Made by a program: the position numbers and the translations under genes. Shown here piece by piece: positions 38,735 through 51,100 of a stretch of DNA of 64,000 bases. The notes beneath the pieces were generated by a model, which was given only the letters and a program-made list of their open reading frames with translations, had not been told where the DNA came from and searched no databases. This DNA is from Coniella vitis. Taxonomy: Eukaryota; Ascomycota; Sordariomycetes; Diaporthales; Schizoparmaceae. Every line of letters starts with the position of its first letter. The stretch's first letter is position 1. The stretch lies in contig WUJK01000007.1 of the NCBI GenBank assembly GCA_011317545.1, forward strand, positions 124,001-188,000, in the 5' to 3' direction.

Positions 38735-38973
38735 TATCAGGGTTTTGGTGGGTAAAATGATAGGATATAAGAAAGCATCCAATAAGTAGGATCTTAGTAG
38801 TATTTAAGATGTGTTTTTAATAAGGTTATATTTAGAAACTAAACTAAACTTAGTTCCTTTCTTTCTTTTTCCATATCCCAATTTCCATCTTTAACTATAA
38901 ATATAATTAACTTCGTAGGGTTCCCATTGCTTTTAAGTAATATATAAGCAGGTTTCTAGTTCAGACTCTAATA
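38735..38973 (-). repeat. Complete LTR (239 bp), 3' LTR of copy 2
   Basis: Starts TATCAGGG on the plus strand, exactly 7434 bp after the outer LTR at 31301, and is the same length. Confidence 0.85.
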
Positions 38974-39511
38974 ATATCCCCCTTCTTATAAGCTTCGTCC
39001 TCGAAGCTATTAAATACCAGAAGAAGTCCTTTTCATCTAATAATAGCAATTTAGGTTAAGGTACTCTAGCTGATAACTCGTTGCGTTTAAGCAGGTTGTT
39101 TATAACTAAATTGCAGGTTATATACTTGAAATCCAATTTTCTTTTATTAGCATTATAGTATAGTAGCTATACTATTATTCCAAAAACAGCTTGTTATTAT
39201 TAAATATCGGTTCTAGGGATAATATAGTATATTGTGCGTTGAAGTATCTTTATTATTGCTTTGTTATCCTTATTACTATATTATTGTCGAGGGGTTTTAA
39301 AGTATCGTTAGTAACGCCGTAATTATAATAAAATAATAGCAATAATAATAGAATAATAGTAGCAACAAAAGAGTAGTGAACAAGAATAGTTTACGCCGAG
39401 GATAATAGTAATAATAAAAGAACAATAGTAATAGTAAAAATAGTAGTAATAGTAGTAAATAGGCAGGGTGCATAGACCACCTAACTATTGCGATGGCTTT
39501 ACCTCTATAAC

Positions 39512-39519
39512 TATAAAAG
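39512..39519 (+). promoter_or_regulatory. TATA box before the antisense reading frame, copy 2
   Basis: TATAAAAG conserved at +7434 from copy 1, with the same CT-rich stretch after it. Confidence 0.4.
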
Positions 39520-39760
39520 CTACTCTTTTTTCCTTATTAATTTACTTCTCTTTCCTTTTCTTTCTTCCTTTAGACTAAACTTTTAAATATTTTGTTAGTA
39601 TTCCCTTTCAGTCTCCCTTTATTATACGCTTCGTCTTCCCTGCTAAAAAGCAGTTCCATCGCGCTTATCACTTTATTCCTTTCCTACGTTTTCGCAGCTA
39701 GTACGTAGTACTAACACTTTATTATAGCAGTCGCAATATTTATTAGTTAGAGAAGCAAAA

Positions 39761-40660
39761 ATGCCTCCTAAGCGCCCCGCTAATAATAATGGAAATTAGT
39801 AAGTATTTTTTATATTCGTCTTGCGTTAAAGTACCGTTAACCCTGCTCTTAGGCTTAGTAAACGCGCTAAAGTCGCTATAGCTATTAATAATAATAATAA
39901 TAGCCCCCTAGCCCCCGCTCGGCTTATTGCAGAATAGTATACGCGCTGCGTTCGCGTAGTAGCCAAAAAGCTAAACTATATTTACGAACCTTATCCTAGT
40001 AAGTAGCTTTTTCCTTATATATCGGGCTAATGCTAATAGTGTTAGGTGTTAGTACTAAGTGCAAATATTGCGCTAAAAATAACTAGCCTTATTATCGTAT
40101 AAGTATAATTATCCGAATTCATTGTGTTGCGAGAAGTATACTAATAAGCAACCGAATAGATGCCTTTTGCCGTCCGTACGATTATATTGTCGCAGTATCC
40201 CTTTACTGCCGACTAGTTAAAAGAGGCTGTTTCGAAGATTCCTCGTGCTTAGTCCTATCTATTTACTATTAGTAAGGATAATAGTAGCGGTAAAAGCGTT
40301 GCGAATTCGTAGGGTAATACTAGCCCTGCCGTCGTTATTAGTGGTGGTGGTAATGCTAAACAGCTTACTATTACTCGCGATATAATATCGCTACTTGCTC
40401 GCGGGGTTAACGTATTAGAGCGATTAGCTGATATTGGAGAACGGTTGGTTAAGGTCGCTAGTGCCTATAATAACGATAAAGAGGATGATAATAATGATAA
40501 TAGTAGTAATAATGATAGTGATAACGGCGATAACGGTGCTAATGCGTAGGGTGGAGGCGGCGATAATAGCGGTAATAGCGGTGATAGCGGTAATAGCGGT
40601 GATAGCGGTAATGGCGGTGATGGCGATGCCTAGGCTATTATTGTTAGCTATAACTAGTAA
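39761..40660 (+). pseudogene. Antisense accessory reading frame, copy 2 (RIP-decayed)
   Basis: Same start (MPPKRPANNN), intron and frame as copy 1. It keeps CAG in the AAA-CAG-CTT context near 40360, where copy 1 has TAG. The tail is again made of repeated Gly/Asp/Ser/Asn codons (about 40556-40626). Confidence 0.62.
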
Positions 40661-40763
40661 GCATATTTTGCGCTGCTTAATCGTTGCGATACGCTATTGT
40701 TTTCGCTGGTTGATTATTTAGACTAGTTTTGATTTTTCGTGCTTTTTCGTTTTGCTATTAATT

Positions 40764-43700
40764 ATATTTTATATTTTTGAATTATTTCTCTATTATTAAT
40801 GTGTTAACGCGGCTCCTATGTATCGTTTTCGCTGCTATAACCCTTCTATCGAATAAGAAATTAGCGTTATTTTTTAGGACCTCGATATATAAGAATTGCT
40901 TCGACTTTAAAATATTCTTTACCTTTAATATTAATTTTAGGTCGGGGCTTAGGATCGTCGCCTTCTCTGCTGATAAATTGCTTTAACGTAGAGATATGAA
41001 AAATATCGTGAACTTTGTAAGCTTTTAGTAGCTCTAACCGGTATACTAATCCGTACGCTCTAACTACCTCTAATACTCGAAATAGACTAAGGTATTTATC
41101 TGCTAGCTTTGCTAATGGACAGCGTTATCGTAAGTTCTTCGCTAAGACTAGGACGAGTTGGTTAGGTGTAAATCTTTTGTCTATATGCTTTGTATTATAC
41201 TATTTGGTATAACTGGCTTAAGCATTATGTAAATATTGCTCTATAGTAACGCGTTCCTCTAATAGGGCTGTTATTCTCTCTATAGCGGCTAGTGCTATTA
41301 TTTTTAGGTAACTAGGATAGTTAGAGGGTAAACGAGGGTTATATCCTATTAAGGTATAAGTAGGTAATAAAGAAGTTGATAAATATAGTATATTGTTATA
41401 AGTAAATTGAGCTATAGGTAAACGTTGCGTCTAATCTGCTTATTTAATATTATAATATATACGTAAGTAAAGTTCTAAAGTTTGATTTAAGCGCTCCGTT
41501 TAACTATCCGTTTATAGATATATTACGGTACTAAGACGCCGCTTTATCGCTAAGTAATAGCAGAAAGAACTCCAAAAGGTGCTTATAAATAGGCTTCCTC
41601 TATCGGAAATAATTCTATCTGGTATTCTAAAAAATTAAAATATATATCGTACGACTAAGTCTGCGAATCCGCTGCTTATAAGTCGAGTTATAGTTAGTAT
41701 ATATAATCTATATTTTGTATAACGATCTACGATAACCAGAATTAAATTATAGGCTTTTCCGTTGCTTCCTATAGATACTAGCAATTTAGTAATAAAATCT
41801 ATCGAAATTTCCTGCTAAGGGCGTATAGGCACCGGTAACGCTGCTAATAAGCTATAAGGGCGGTAAGTTACGGCTTTAGCTCGTTAACAAACTATATAGG
41901 TATTAATATATTATTTTATATCCTTACGTATAGAAGGCTAAAAATAGCAGCGTTTAAGCAATTTATAAGATTTGTTAAAGCCGAAATAACCTGTAGTTAT
42001 ATTATCGTAGTATACTAATAATAATTCCCTTCGGAGTATGGGCACCTAAGGCACGTAAAGTTAGTCCTTTATTATTAAGAGTCTATATTAAGTATTCTAT
42101 ACGTTTCTTATATAGATCCTATATACTTTCTATTCGTCGGATACTATAAATAGATCGCTTTATTATATATCCTTAACCTTAATATAGAGAGGTTTATCTA
42201 GCTATAAAGCTGTTACTATAATACGTTGAAGTTATATATACGGAAGGATAGTAGGGTCGTAAGGCCTACTTCTAAGCAGGTAAACTGCAGAACCAACGTA
42301 TAGTTTAAGCTCAGATTACGCAGTCCAATAACTCCGCTTAGAGGTCTTTAGTCTTTATCCGAGAGTACGTATTATTAAAAGGTAAGCTCTCCGTCCTATA
42401 TGCTTTACCGCTACTTCTAAGCAACTTAGTAACCTGCACGGGATATAATTTCTAGATCTAATCTTATAGATACTACCTCCTTCGTCTGCTAACGAGATAG
42501 CACTACTTAGGTTATCTAAAATATGCTCTAAGACTACGTGTTCGCAGCTTGTCTGTAAACCAGAACTTATTAATCCTATAGTGGACTGCACCTCTTTAGT
42601 ACTTAGTTCGTTATTTCGGCAAATCCGTTTTAATTATACTAGGTCTTCAGATACCTATATAACAAAATCGCTAGGTATATATAGCTCCTTATCAGCTTTC
42701 GCGCTACTACGATAATCAGGACGCCGTAATAGTCCGTCTATAGGATTCAATCGACTAGGTTAATAAACAATAGCAAAGTTATAGTTGCTTAAAAGCTATA
42801 ACTATCGTACTTGCCTCGCTAATAGCTATCTTTTTATTTCCTAAAAACTCTAATTTAAGTAATTAGTCTTAATAATAACTGGAGTTTATACGTATAAAAG
42901 GTATTAACGCTAGTTTAACGCTACGTTAATAATAGTAAGTAATTCCCAGTCTCCTACGCTATAACGGGCTTTAACTAAAGTTAACTTTTTAGAGCGAAAA
43001 GTAATTAGATACTAAACTATATTAAATAACTATAATAAAACAGCTCTAATAGCTTGCTAAGACGCATCTGTTTCTATACGTATTAGTAAAGCAGGATTAA
43101 AATAGCGTAATAATAGAGCGATAGTAAAACGGGTATGTAGCGTTCGGAATATAAAACGCTATCGGAAATTAAGAACAAAAGTACTAATATGCTCGCCGCG
43201 TAAAAGCTGCGTTAAAGGTATAGCAATACGAGAATAATTCCGAATAAAACGCCTATAAAAACCAATAAAGCCTAAGAATACTTGGATATCTTTAGCATAC
43301 GTAGGCTTAGGCTATTGCTTAATAGCAGTAACTCTACTACGTTCTATACTAATTCCCTCAGGAGTAATAACGAAACCCAGAAATTTAACTTTTAATATAT
43401 TAAATTCATATTTTTTAAGGTTAATATATAACTTCCACTTATATAATCGTTTAAATACTCTGCGAATATCTTACGTATATATTGCGGGGTCCTTGCTAAA
43501 AATTAGAATATTATCGAGGTAGACAATACAAATAATATCAACAAGCCCAATTAGAACTCGATTAATATAAGATTGAAAAGTTATAGGAGAATTAGTTAAA
43601 CCTATTAGTAAAATAAGGTACTTAAAATGCCCGTATTTGGTACGAAAAGCAGTCTTCCATTCATCACCTTCCTTAATTCGTATATAGTAATAAGCATCTT

Positions 43701-45936
43701 TTAAGTTAAGCTTAGTATAAATAGCAGTATATGATAATTAGTCCAGAACTTCTAAAATTAAGGGTAAAGGTATGCGATTCTTACGTATTAGCTTATTTAA
43801 AGCACGATAATCAATATAGAGGCATAACTCCCCGCCCTTTTTTAGTACAAAAATAATAGGAGCTCCTATAGGACTAACAGAATAGCGAATAAGACCTCTA
43901 GCCTATATTTTCTATAAGTATTCCCTAAGACTTTCCAGCTCTAACGCAGTAAGTGTATAAATAGGTCCCTATAGAGGTATCGCACCCTTTTCTAGATCAA
44001 TAGCATAGTCTGAAACCGTTCGTGCTAGTAAAGGTGCATTAGGATCTATATATATAATATCCTCAAAGTCTGCGTATTCGCTAGGTAAACTAGGAATAGG
44101 TTTTTCAACTTCCTTTTCAGACAAATATAAAGGAACAGTAGGTATGCTTTGCATAGTAAATATTGCGCGTGCGTCGCGTATTTCCTGCGTAGACGCAGTA
44201 AGTACTAACTTGGATATATATAGTAGCCATCTCTAATACCTAGTGGCCTAATTAATTTAAGGATTCGCAGAAATAAGCTAAGGAAAACCCAATATAATTA
44301 GGAAGGGTGCTTTTTCAATAATAAAGAAGCGATAACGCTACGTTCTTATAACGCCTAAGGAATTAGTAACTAATAAATCTAATAAAATAGAACCTAAAGT
44401 TTTTATTAGTATACTATTAAAGGTAACTAGTGGAATACTTAGTCTAATATAAAGTTATAGAACTTATTCGAATAAGTTACGTATAAGCAGGTTCTCCTCT
44501 GCGCCTAAGTTAATAAGCGCTTCTTTTTCTATAAACTGTAATATTTTACTTGAAATTATATTGGCCTTAATAATTAAACGAGGATAATCCTGCCTAGCGT
44601 GTTCCTAGCTAGAACTTTGCGTATAAGCTATATCGTAGGTGATATTCGAAATTCGTTGTGATTTTGGGTATACGATTATAGTATAGCCTGCTATTTAACA
44701 AGTTCGGTAATAAGCTTTAGGATATTTGGTAGAAGTATGGTTGTCCTCCCTGTAAACGTAATAAATTCGCTGCGGGTTCTATAGGTAAGTTACTTATCGA
44801 TAGCCTTGTTGGTTATAATTATAATATCGAATGTTATAGTTGCGAGTTGGGTGCGTTAACGTAGCGGAATCGTTAGTATTACGCTTAGGGGGTAAAGATA
44901 AGTTAATTAATGATATAGAAAGTGGCGAATTCTTGGTAGCTTTCTTAGGATAATGGGTTGCAATATGACTAGACTCCCTATATATAAAGCAAGTCCTGCG
45001 TTCTCGCGAGGTTCGTATAGGTTAAGGTTAACTATCTTTTTGCATTAATTCGAATCGTTATACTAAACTAATAGTAAGCTCCTATTCCTACGGTAACGTT
45101 GCTTAAGAGCCGAGTATAATCCGTAACTTAGGGCGTAGCCGAGTAATAAAGGCTATAATATAAGCTAATCCTTCTAAAGGAGCTAGATTATCTAATTCGA
45201 TTTTATTAAAACGTTATACGAAATCCGTAACTACTTTATCTCGACCTTATATAAGTTGTAAAAGCTTCGAAGATATAGTAAGTGCGCGAGTCTTAGGATT
45301 AGAGTATTATTTCTTAAGAATTTCCAAAAGATTAGGTAGGGATATTTTCGCCTTAGTACTATTTTCCCTACGTTAATATATAAGATAACTAACCTAATAG
45401 CGTTTTATATTATCTCTTAAATAACCGGTAGTATAATAAGATTTATAGTCTTTGTTAATAATACTATATATCTTAAATCGATATATAAGGTTAAATTTAA
45501 AAGCTTGAAATTCTATTAGATTAGTTCCTCTATATATTAGGTTCGGTATACTGCGTAAAAGGGTAAGAGACGTAGCGTTAACGGTGTTTTCTAATTAAGA
45601 GGTAGATAAAGAATTATTATATCTGGAAAGAGTAGGTATAGCTCTACTTAGGGGTAATGAATTACTACGTAGAAGTATCGTAGACGAAGAAGAAACCTTA
45701 TAGCTAGCTGGTGATAGGTAAATATAATCAGAGGATCTATTCTTTTGCGCTAAGCGTGCGCGTTTGGTGCGTAAGCGCTGCTTAATATCTTGGAGCCGTA
45801 ATAATGCGTCCACTTTAGCCTCTTCGCGAAGGCGTTGTTTAGTTATAATAGCTGTGTTTGGAGATTCTGAGGAAATTCGCTGCGTTAGCGTAGTATTGGC
45901 GCGACTAATACGAGAAGAGCGTCGGGTGGATAGTAT
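40764..45936 (-). pseudogene. gag-pol polyprotein remnant, chromovirus copy 2
   Basis: Minus strand, interrupted by many stops. The zinc knuckle (about 44944-45000) is the best preserved of the three: it reads RTCFIY then HIATHYPKK, keeping the first Cys and the His, with Tyr at the other two Cys positions. The RT box at 43510-43521 again reads YLDN. The RT-upstream fragment (44154-43969) reads SEYADFEDI and DYAIDLEKGAIPL, closer to the consensus than copy 1. Integrase and chromodomain positions correspond at +7434. Confidence 0.86.
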
Positions 45937-45979
45937 TCTTATTCTTGCCGGTTTACACCCTTAGAAAAGAAGTTCAGAA

Positions 45980-46168
45980 TATTAGGGTTTTGGTAGGTAA
46001 AATAACAGGATATAAGAAAGCATCTAATAAGCAGGATCTTAGCAGTATTTAAGATATATTTTCAATAAGGTTATATTCAGAAACTAAACTGAACTTAGTT
46101 CCTTTCTTTCTTTTTCTATATCCCAATTTCCATCCTTAACTATAAATATAATTGACTTCGCAGGGTTC
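45980..46168 (-). repeat. Truncated LTR (189 bp) at junction of copies 2 and 3
   Basis: Same 50-bp truncation at the same base as the junction at 38734, so the two junctions share one origin. Confidence 0.85.
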
Positions 46169-46407
46169 TATCAGGGTTTTAGTAGGCAAAATAACAGGAT
46201 ATAAGAAAGTATCTAATAAGTAGGATCTTAGCAGTATTCAAGATATATTTTCAATAAGGTTATATTCAGAAACTAAACTAAACTTAGTTCCTTTCTTTCT
46301 TTTTCTATATCCCAATTTCCATCCTTAACTATAAATATAATTAACTTCGTAGGGTTCCTATTGCTTTTAAGTAATATATAAGCAGGTTTCCAGTTCAGAC
46401 TCTAATA
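46169..46407 (-). repeat. Complete LTR (239 bp), 3' LTR of copy 3
   Basis: Starts TATCAGGG on the plus strand, 7434 bp after the LTR at 38735. Confidence 0.85.
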
Positions 46408-46945
46408 ATATCCCCCTTCTTATAAGCTTCGTCCTCGAAGCTATTAAATACCAGAAGAAGTCCTTTTTATCTAATAATAGCAATTTAGGTTAAGGTACTC
46501 CAGCTGATAACTTATTGCGTTTAAGCAGGTTGTTTATAACTAAATTGCAGGTTATATGCTTGAAATCCAATTTTCTTTCATTAGTATTATAGTATAGTGG
46601 CTGTACTATTATTCTAAAAACAGCTTATTATTATTAAATATCGGTTCCAGGGATAATATAGTATATTATACGTTAAAGCATCTTCATTATTGCTTTATTA
46701 TCCTTATTACTATATTATTATCGAGGGGTTTTAAAGTATCGTTAGTAACGCTATAATTATAATAAAACAATAGTAATAATAATAGAATAATAGTAGTAAT
46801 AAAAGAGTAGTAAACAAGAATAGTTCACGCCGAGGACAATAGTAATAATAAAAGAATAATAGTAATAGTAAAAATAGCAGTAATAGCAGTGAATAGGCAG
46901 GGTGCATAGACCACCTAACTATTGCGATAGCTTCACCTCTATAAC

Positions 46946-46953
46946 TATAAAAG
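46946..46953 (+). promoter_or_regulatory. TATA box before the antisense reading frame, copy 3
   Basis: TATAAAAG conserved at the third period position. Confidence 0.4.
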
Positions 46954-47194
46954 CCACTCTTTTTTCGTTATTGATTTACTTCTCTTTCCTTTTCTTTCTT
47001 CCTTTAGACCAAACTTTCAAATATTTTATTAGTATTCCCTTTTAGTCTCCCTTTATCATACGCTTCGTCTTCCCTGCTAAAAAGCAGTTCTATCGCGCTT
47101 ATTACTTTATTCCTTTCCTACGTTTTCGCAGCTAATACGTAGTACTAACACTTTGTTATAGCAGTCGCAATATTTATCAGTTAGAGAAGCAAAA

Positions 47195-48094
47195 ATGCCT
47201 CCTAAGCGCCCCGCTAATAATAATGGAAATTAGTAAGTATTTTTCATATTTATCTTGCGTTAAAGCACCGTTAACCCTGCTCTTAGGCTTAGCAAACGCG
47301 CTAAAGTCGCTATAGCTATTAATAATAATAATAATAGCCCCCTAGCCCCCGCTCGGCCTATTATAGAATAGTATACGCGCTGCGTTCGCGCAGTAGCTAA
47401 GAAGCTAAACCATATTTACGAACCTTATCCTAGTAAGCAGCTTTTTCCTTACGTATCGGGCTAATACTAATAGTATTAGGTATTAGTGCTAAGTGCAAAT
47501 ATTACGCTAAAAACAACCAGCCTTATTATCGTATAAGTATAATTATCCGAATTTATTATATTGCGAGAAGTATGCTGATAAGTAACCGAATAGATGCTTT
47601 TTGCTGTCCGTATAATTATATTATCGTAGTATCCCTTTACTACCGATTAGTTAAAAGAGGCTATTTCGAAGATTCCTCGTGCTTAGTCCTATCCATTTAC
47701 TACTAGTAAGGATAATAGTAGCGGCAAAAGCGTTGCGAATTCGTAGGGTAATGCTAGCCCTGCCGTCGTTATTAGTGGTAGTAGTAATACTGAACAGCTT
47801 GCTATTACTCGTAATATAATGTCGCTGCTTGCTCGCGGGGTTAACGTATTAGAGCGATTGGCTGATATTAGAGAACGGTTGGTTAAGGTTACTGGTGCCT
47901 ATAATAACGATGAAGAGGATGATAATAATAATAATGGTGGTAATAATAATAGTAATAACGGCGATAACGGTACTAACGTATAGGGTGGAGGCGGCGATAA
48001 TAGCGGTGATAGCGGTGATAGCGGTGATAGCGGTAATAGCGGTAATGGCGGTGATAGCGGTGCCCAGGCTATTGTTATTGGCTATAACTAGTAA
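47195..48094 (+). pseudogene. Antisense accessory reading frame, copy 3 (RIP-decayed)
   Basis: Same layout as the other copies. It keeps CAG at 48064 (GCC-CAG-GCT; TAG in copies 1 and 2) and CAG in the GAA-CAG-CTT context near 47795 (TAG in copy 1). These are direct evidence that the stops arose by CAG to TAG change. The tail repeat differs slightly in Asn/Asp pattern. Confidence 0.62.
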
Positions 48095-48197
48095 GTATAT
48101 TTTACGCTGCTTAATCGTTACGATACGCTATTGTTTTCGCTGGTTGATTATTTAGACTAGTTTTGATTTTTCGTGCTTTTTCGTTTTGTTATTAATT

Positions 48198-51100
48198 GCA
48201 TTTTATATTTTTAAATTATTTCTCTATTATTAATATGTTAACGTAGCTCCTACGTATCGTTTTCGCTGCTATAACCCTTCTATCGAATAAGAAATTGGCG
48301 TTGTTTTTTAGGACCTCGATATATAAGAATTGCTTCGACTTTAAAATATTCTTTACCTTTAATATTAATTTTAGGTCGGGGCTTAGGATCGTCGCCTTCT
48401 CTACTAATAAATTGCTTTAACGTAGAGATATGAAAAATATTGTGAACTTTATAAGCTTTTGGTAGCTCTAACCGGTATACTAATCCGTACGCTCTAACTA
48501 CCTCTAATACTCGAAATGGACTAAGGTATTTATCTGCTAGCTTTGCTAATAGACAGCGTTGTCGTAAGTTCTTCGCTAAGACTAGGACGAGTTAGTTAGG
48601 TATAAATCTTTTGTTTATATGCTTTATATTATACTATTTGGTATAACTGGCTTAAGCATTACGTAAATATTGCTCTATAGTAATATGTTCCTCTAATAGG
48701 GCTATTATTCTCTCTATAGCGGCTAGTGCTACTATTTTTGGGTAACTAGGATAGTTAGAGGGTAAACGAGGGTTATATCCTATTAAGGTATAAGCAGGTA
48801 ATAAAGAAGTTAATAAATATAGTACGTTATTATAAGTAAATTAAGCTATAGGTAAACGTTACGTTTAATCTGCTTATTTAATATTATAATATATACGTAA
48901 GTAAAGTTCTAAAGTTTGATTTAGGCGCTCTATTTAACTATCCGTTTATAGATTTATTGCGGTATTAAGATGCCGCTTTATCGCTAAGTAATAGCAGAAA
49001 GAACTCTAAAAGGTGCTTATGAATAGGCTTCCTCTGTCGGAAATGATTCCATCTGGTATTCCAAAAAATTGAAATATATGTCGTACGACTAAGTCTGCGA
49101 GTCCGCTGCTTATAAGTCGAGTTATAGTTGGTATATATAATCCATATTTTGTATAACGATCTACGATAACTAGAATTAAATTATAGGCTTTTCCGTTACT
49201 TCCTATAGATATTGGCAATTTAGTAATAAAATCCATCGAAATTTCCTGCTAAGGGCGTATAGGTACCGGTAACGCTGCTAATAAGCTATAAGGGCGGTGA
49301 GTTGCGGCTTTAGCTTGTTAACAAACTATATAGGTATTAATATATTATTTCATATCCTTACGTATAGAAGGCTAAAAGTAGCAGCGTTTAAGTAACTTAT
49401 AAGATTTGTTAAAGCCGAAATAACCTGTAGTTGCATTATCGTAGTATACTGATAATAATTCCCTTCGGAGTACGGGCACCTAAGGCACGTAAAGTTGGTC
49501 CTTTATTATCAAGAGTCTATATTAAGTATTCTATACGTTTCTTATGCGGATCCTATATACTTTCCATTCGTCGGATACTATAAATGGATCGCTTTGTTAT
49601 ATATCCTTGACCTTAATATAGAGAGGTTTATCTAGCTGTAAAGCTATTACCGTAATACGTTGAAGTTGCGCGTGCGGAAGGATAGTGGGGTTACGAGGCC
49701 TACTTCTAAGCAGGTAAACTGTAGAACTAACGTATAGTTTAAGCTTAGATTATACAGTTTAATAACTCCGCTTAGAGGTCTTTAGTCTCTATCCGAGAGT
49801 ACGTATTATTAAAAGGTAAGCTCTCCGTCCTATATGCTTTACCGCTACTTCTAAGCAACTTAGTAACCTGCACGGGATATAATTTCTGGATCTAATCTTA
49901 TAGATATTACCTCCTTCGTCTGCTAATGAGATAGTACTACTTAGGTTATCCAAAATATACTCTAAGACTACGTATTCGTAGCTTATCTGCAAACCAGAAC
50001 TTATTAATCCTATAGTAGACTATACCTCTTTAGTACTTAGTTCGTTATTTCGGTAAATCCGTTTTAATTATACTAGGTCTTTAGATACCTATATAATAAA
50101 ATCGCTAGGTATACGCAGCTCCTTATCAGCTTTCGCGCTACTACGATAATTAGGACGCCGTAATAGTCCGTCTATAGGATTTAATCGACTAGGTTAATAA
50201 ATAATAGTAAAGTTATAGTTGCTTAAAAGCTATAACCATCGTACTTACCTCGCTAATAGCTATCTTTTTATTTCCTAAAAACTCTAATTTAAGTAATTAG
50301 TCTTAATAATAACTGGAGTTTGTACGTATAAAAGGTATTAACGCTAGTTTAACGCTACGTTAACAATAGTAAGTAGTTCCTAGTCTCCTACGCTATAACG
50401 GGCTTCAACTAAAGTTAACTTTTTGGAGCGAAAAGCAATTAGATGCCAAACTATGTTAAATAACTATAATAAAACAGCTCTAATAGCTTACTAAGACGCA
50501 TCTGTTTCTATACGTATTAGTAAAGCAGGATTAAAATAGCGTAATAATAAAGCGATAGTAAAACGGGTATATAGCGTTCGGAATATAAGACGCTATCGGA
50601 AATTAAGAATAAAAGTACTAATATGCTCGCCGCGTAAAAGCTGCGTTAAAGGTATAGCAATACGAGAATAATTCCGAATAAAACGCCTATAAAAACTAGT
50701 AAAGCCTAAGAATACTTAGATATCTTTAGCATACGTAGGCTCAGGCTATTGCTTAATAGCAGCGACTCTACTACGTTCTATACTAATTCCCTTAGGAGTA
50801 ATAACGAAACCTAGAAATTCAACTTTTAATATATTGAATTCATATTTTTTAAGGTTAATATATAACTTCTACTCACGCAATCGTTCAAACACTCTGCGAA
50901 TATCTTACGTATACGTTGCGGGGTCCTTACTAAAAATCAGAATATTATCGAGGTAGATAATATAAATAATATTAATAAGCCTAACTAGAACTCGATTAAT
51001 ATAAGATTGAAAAGTTGTAGGAGAATTAGTTAAACCTATTAGTAAAATAAGGTACTTAAAATGCCTATATTTAGTGCGAAAAGCAGTCTTCTATTCATCA

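Noticed and set aside
39400..40400. Possible CRISPR-like or satellite array from the regular AAT/AGT repeats
   Set aside because: The repeats are AT-rich decay and simple trinucleotides inside the retrotransposon; there is no spacer-repeat periodicity, and the window is eukaryotic.
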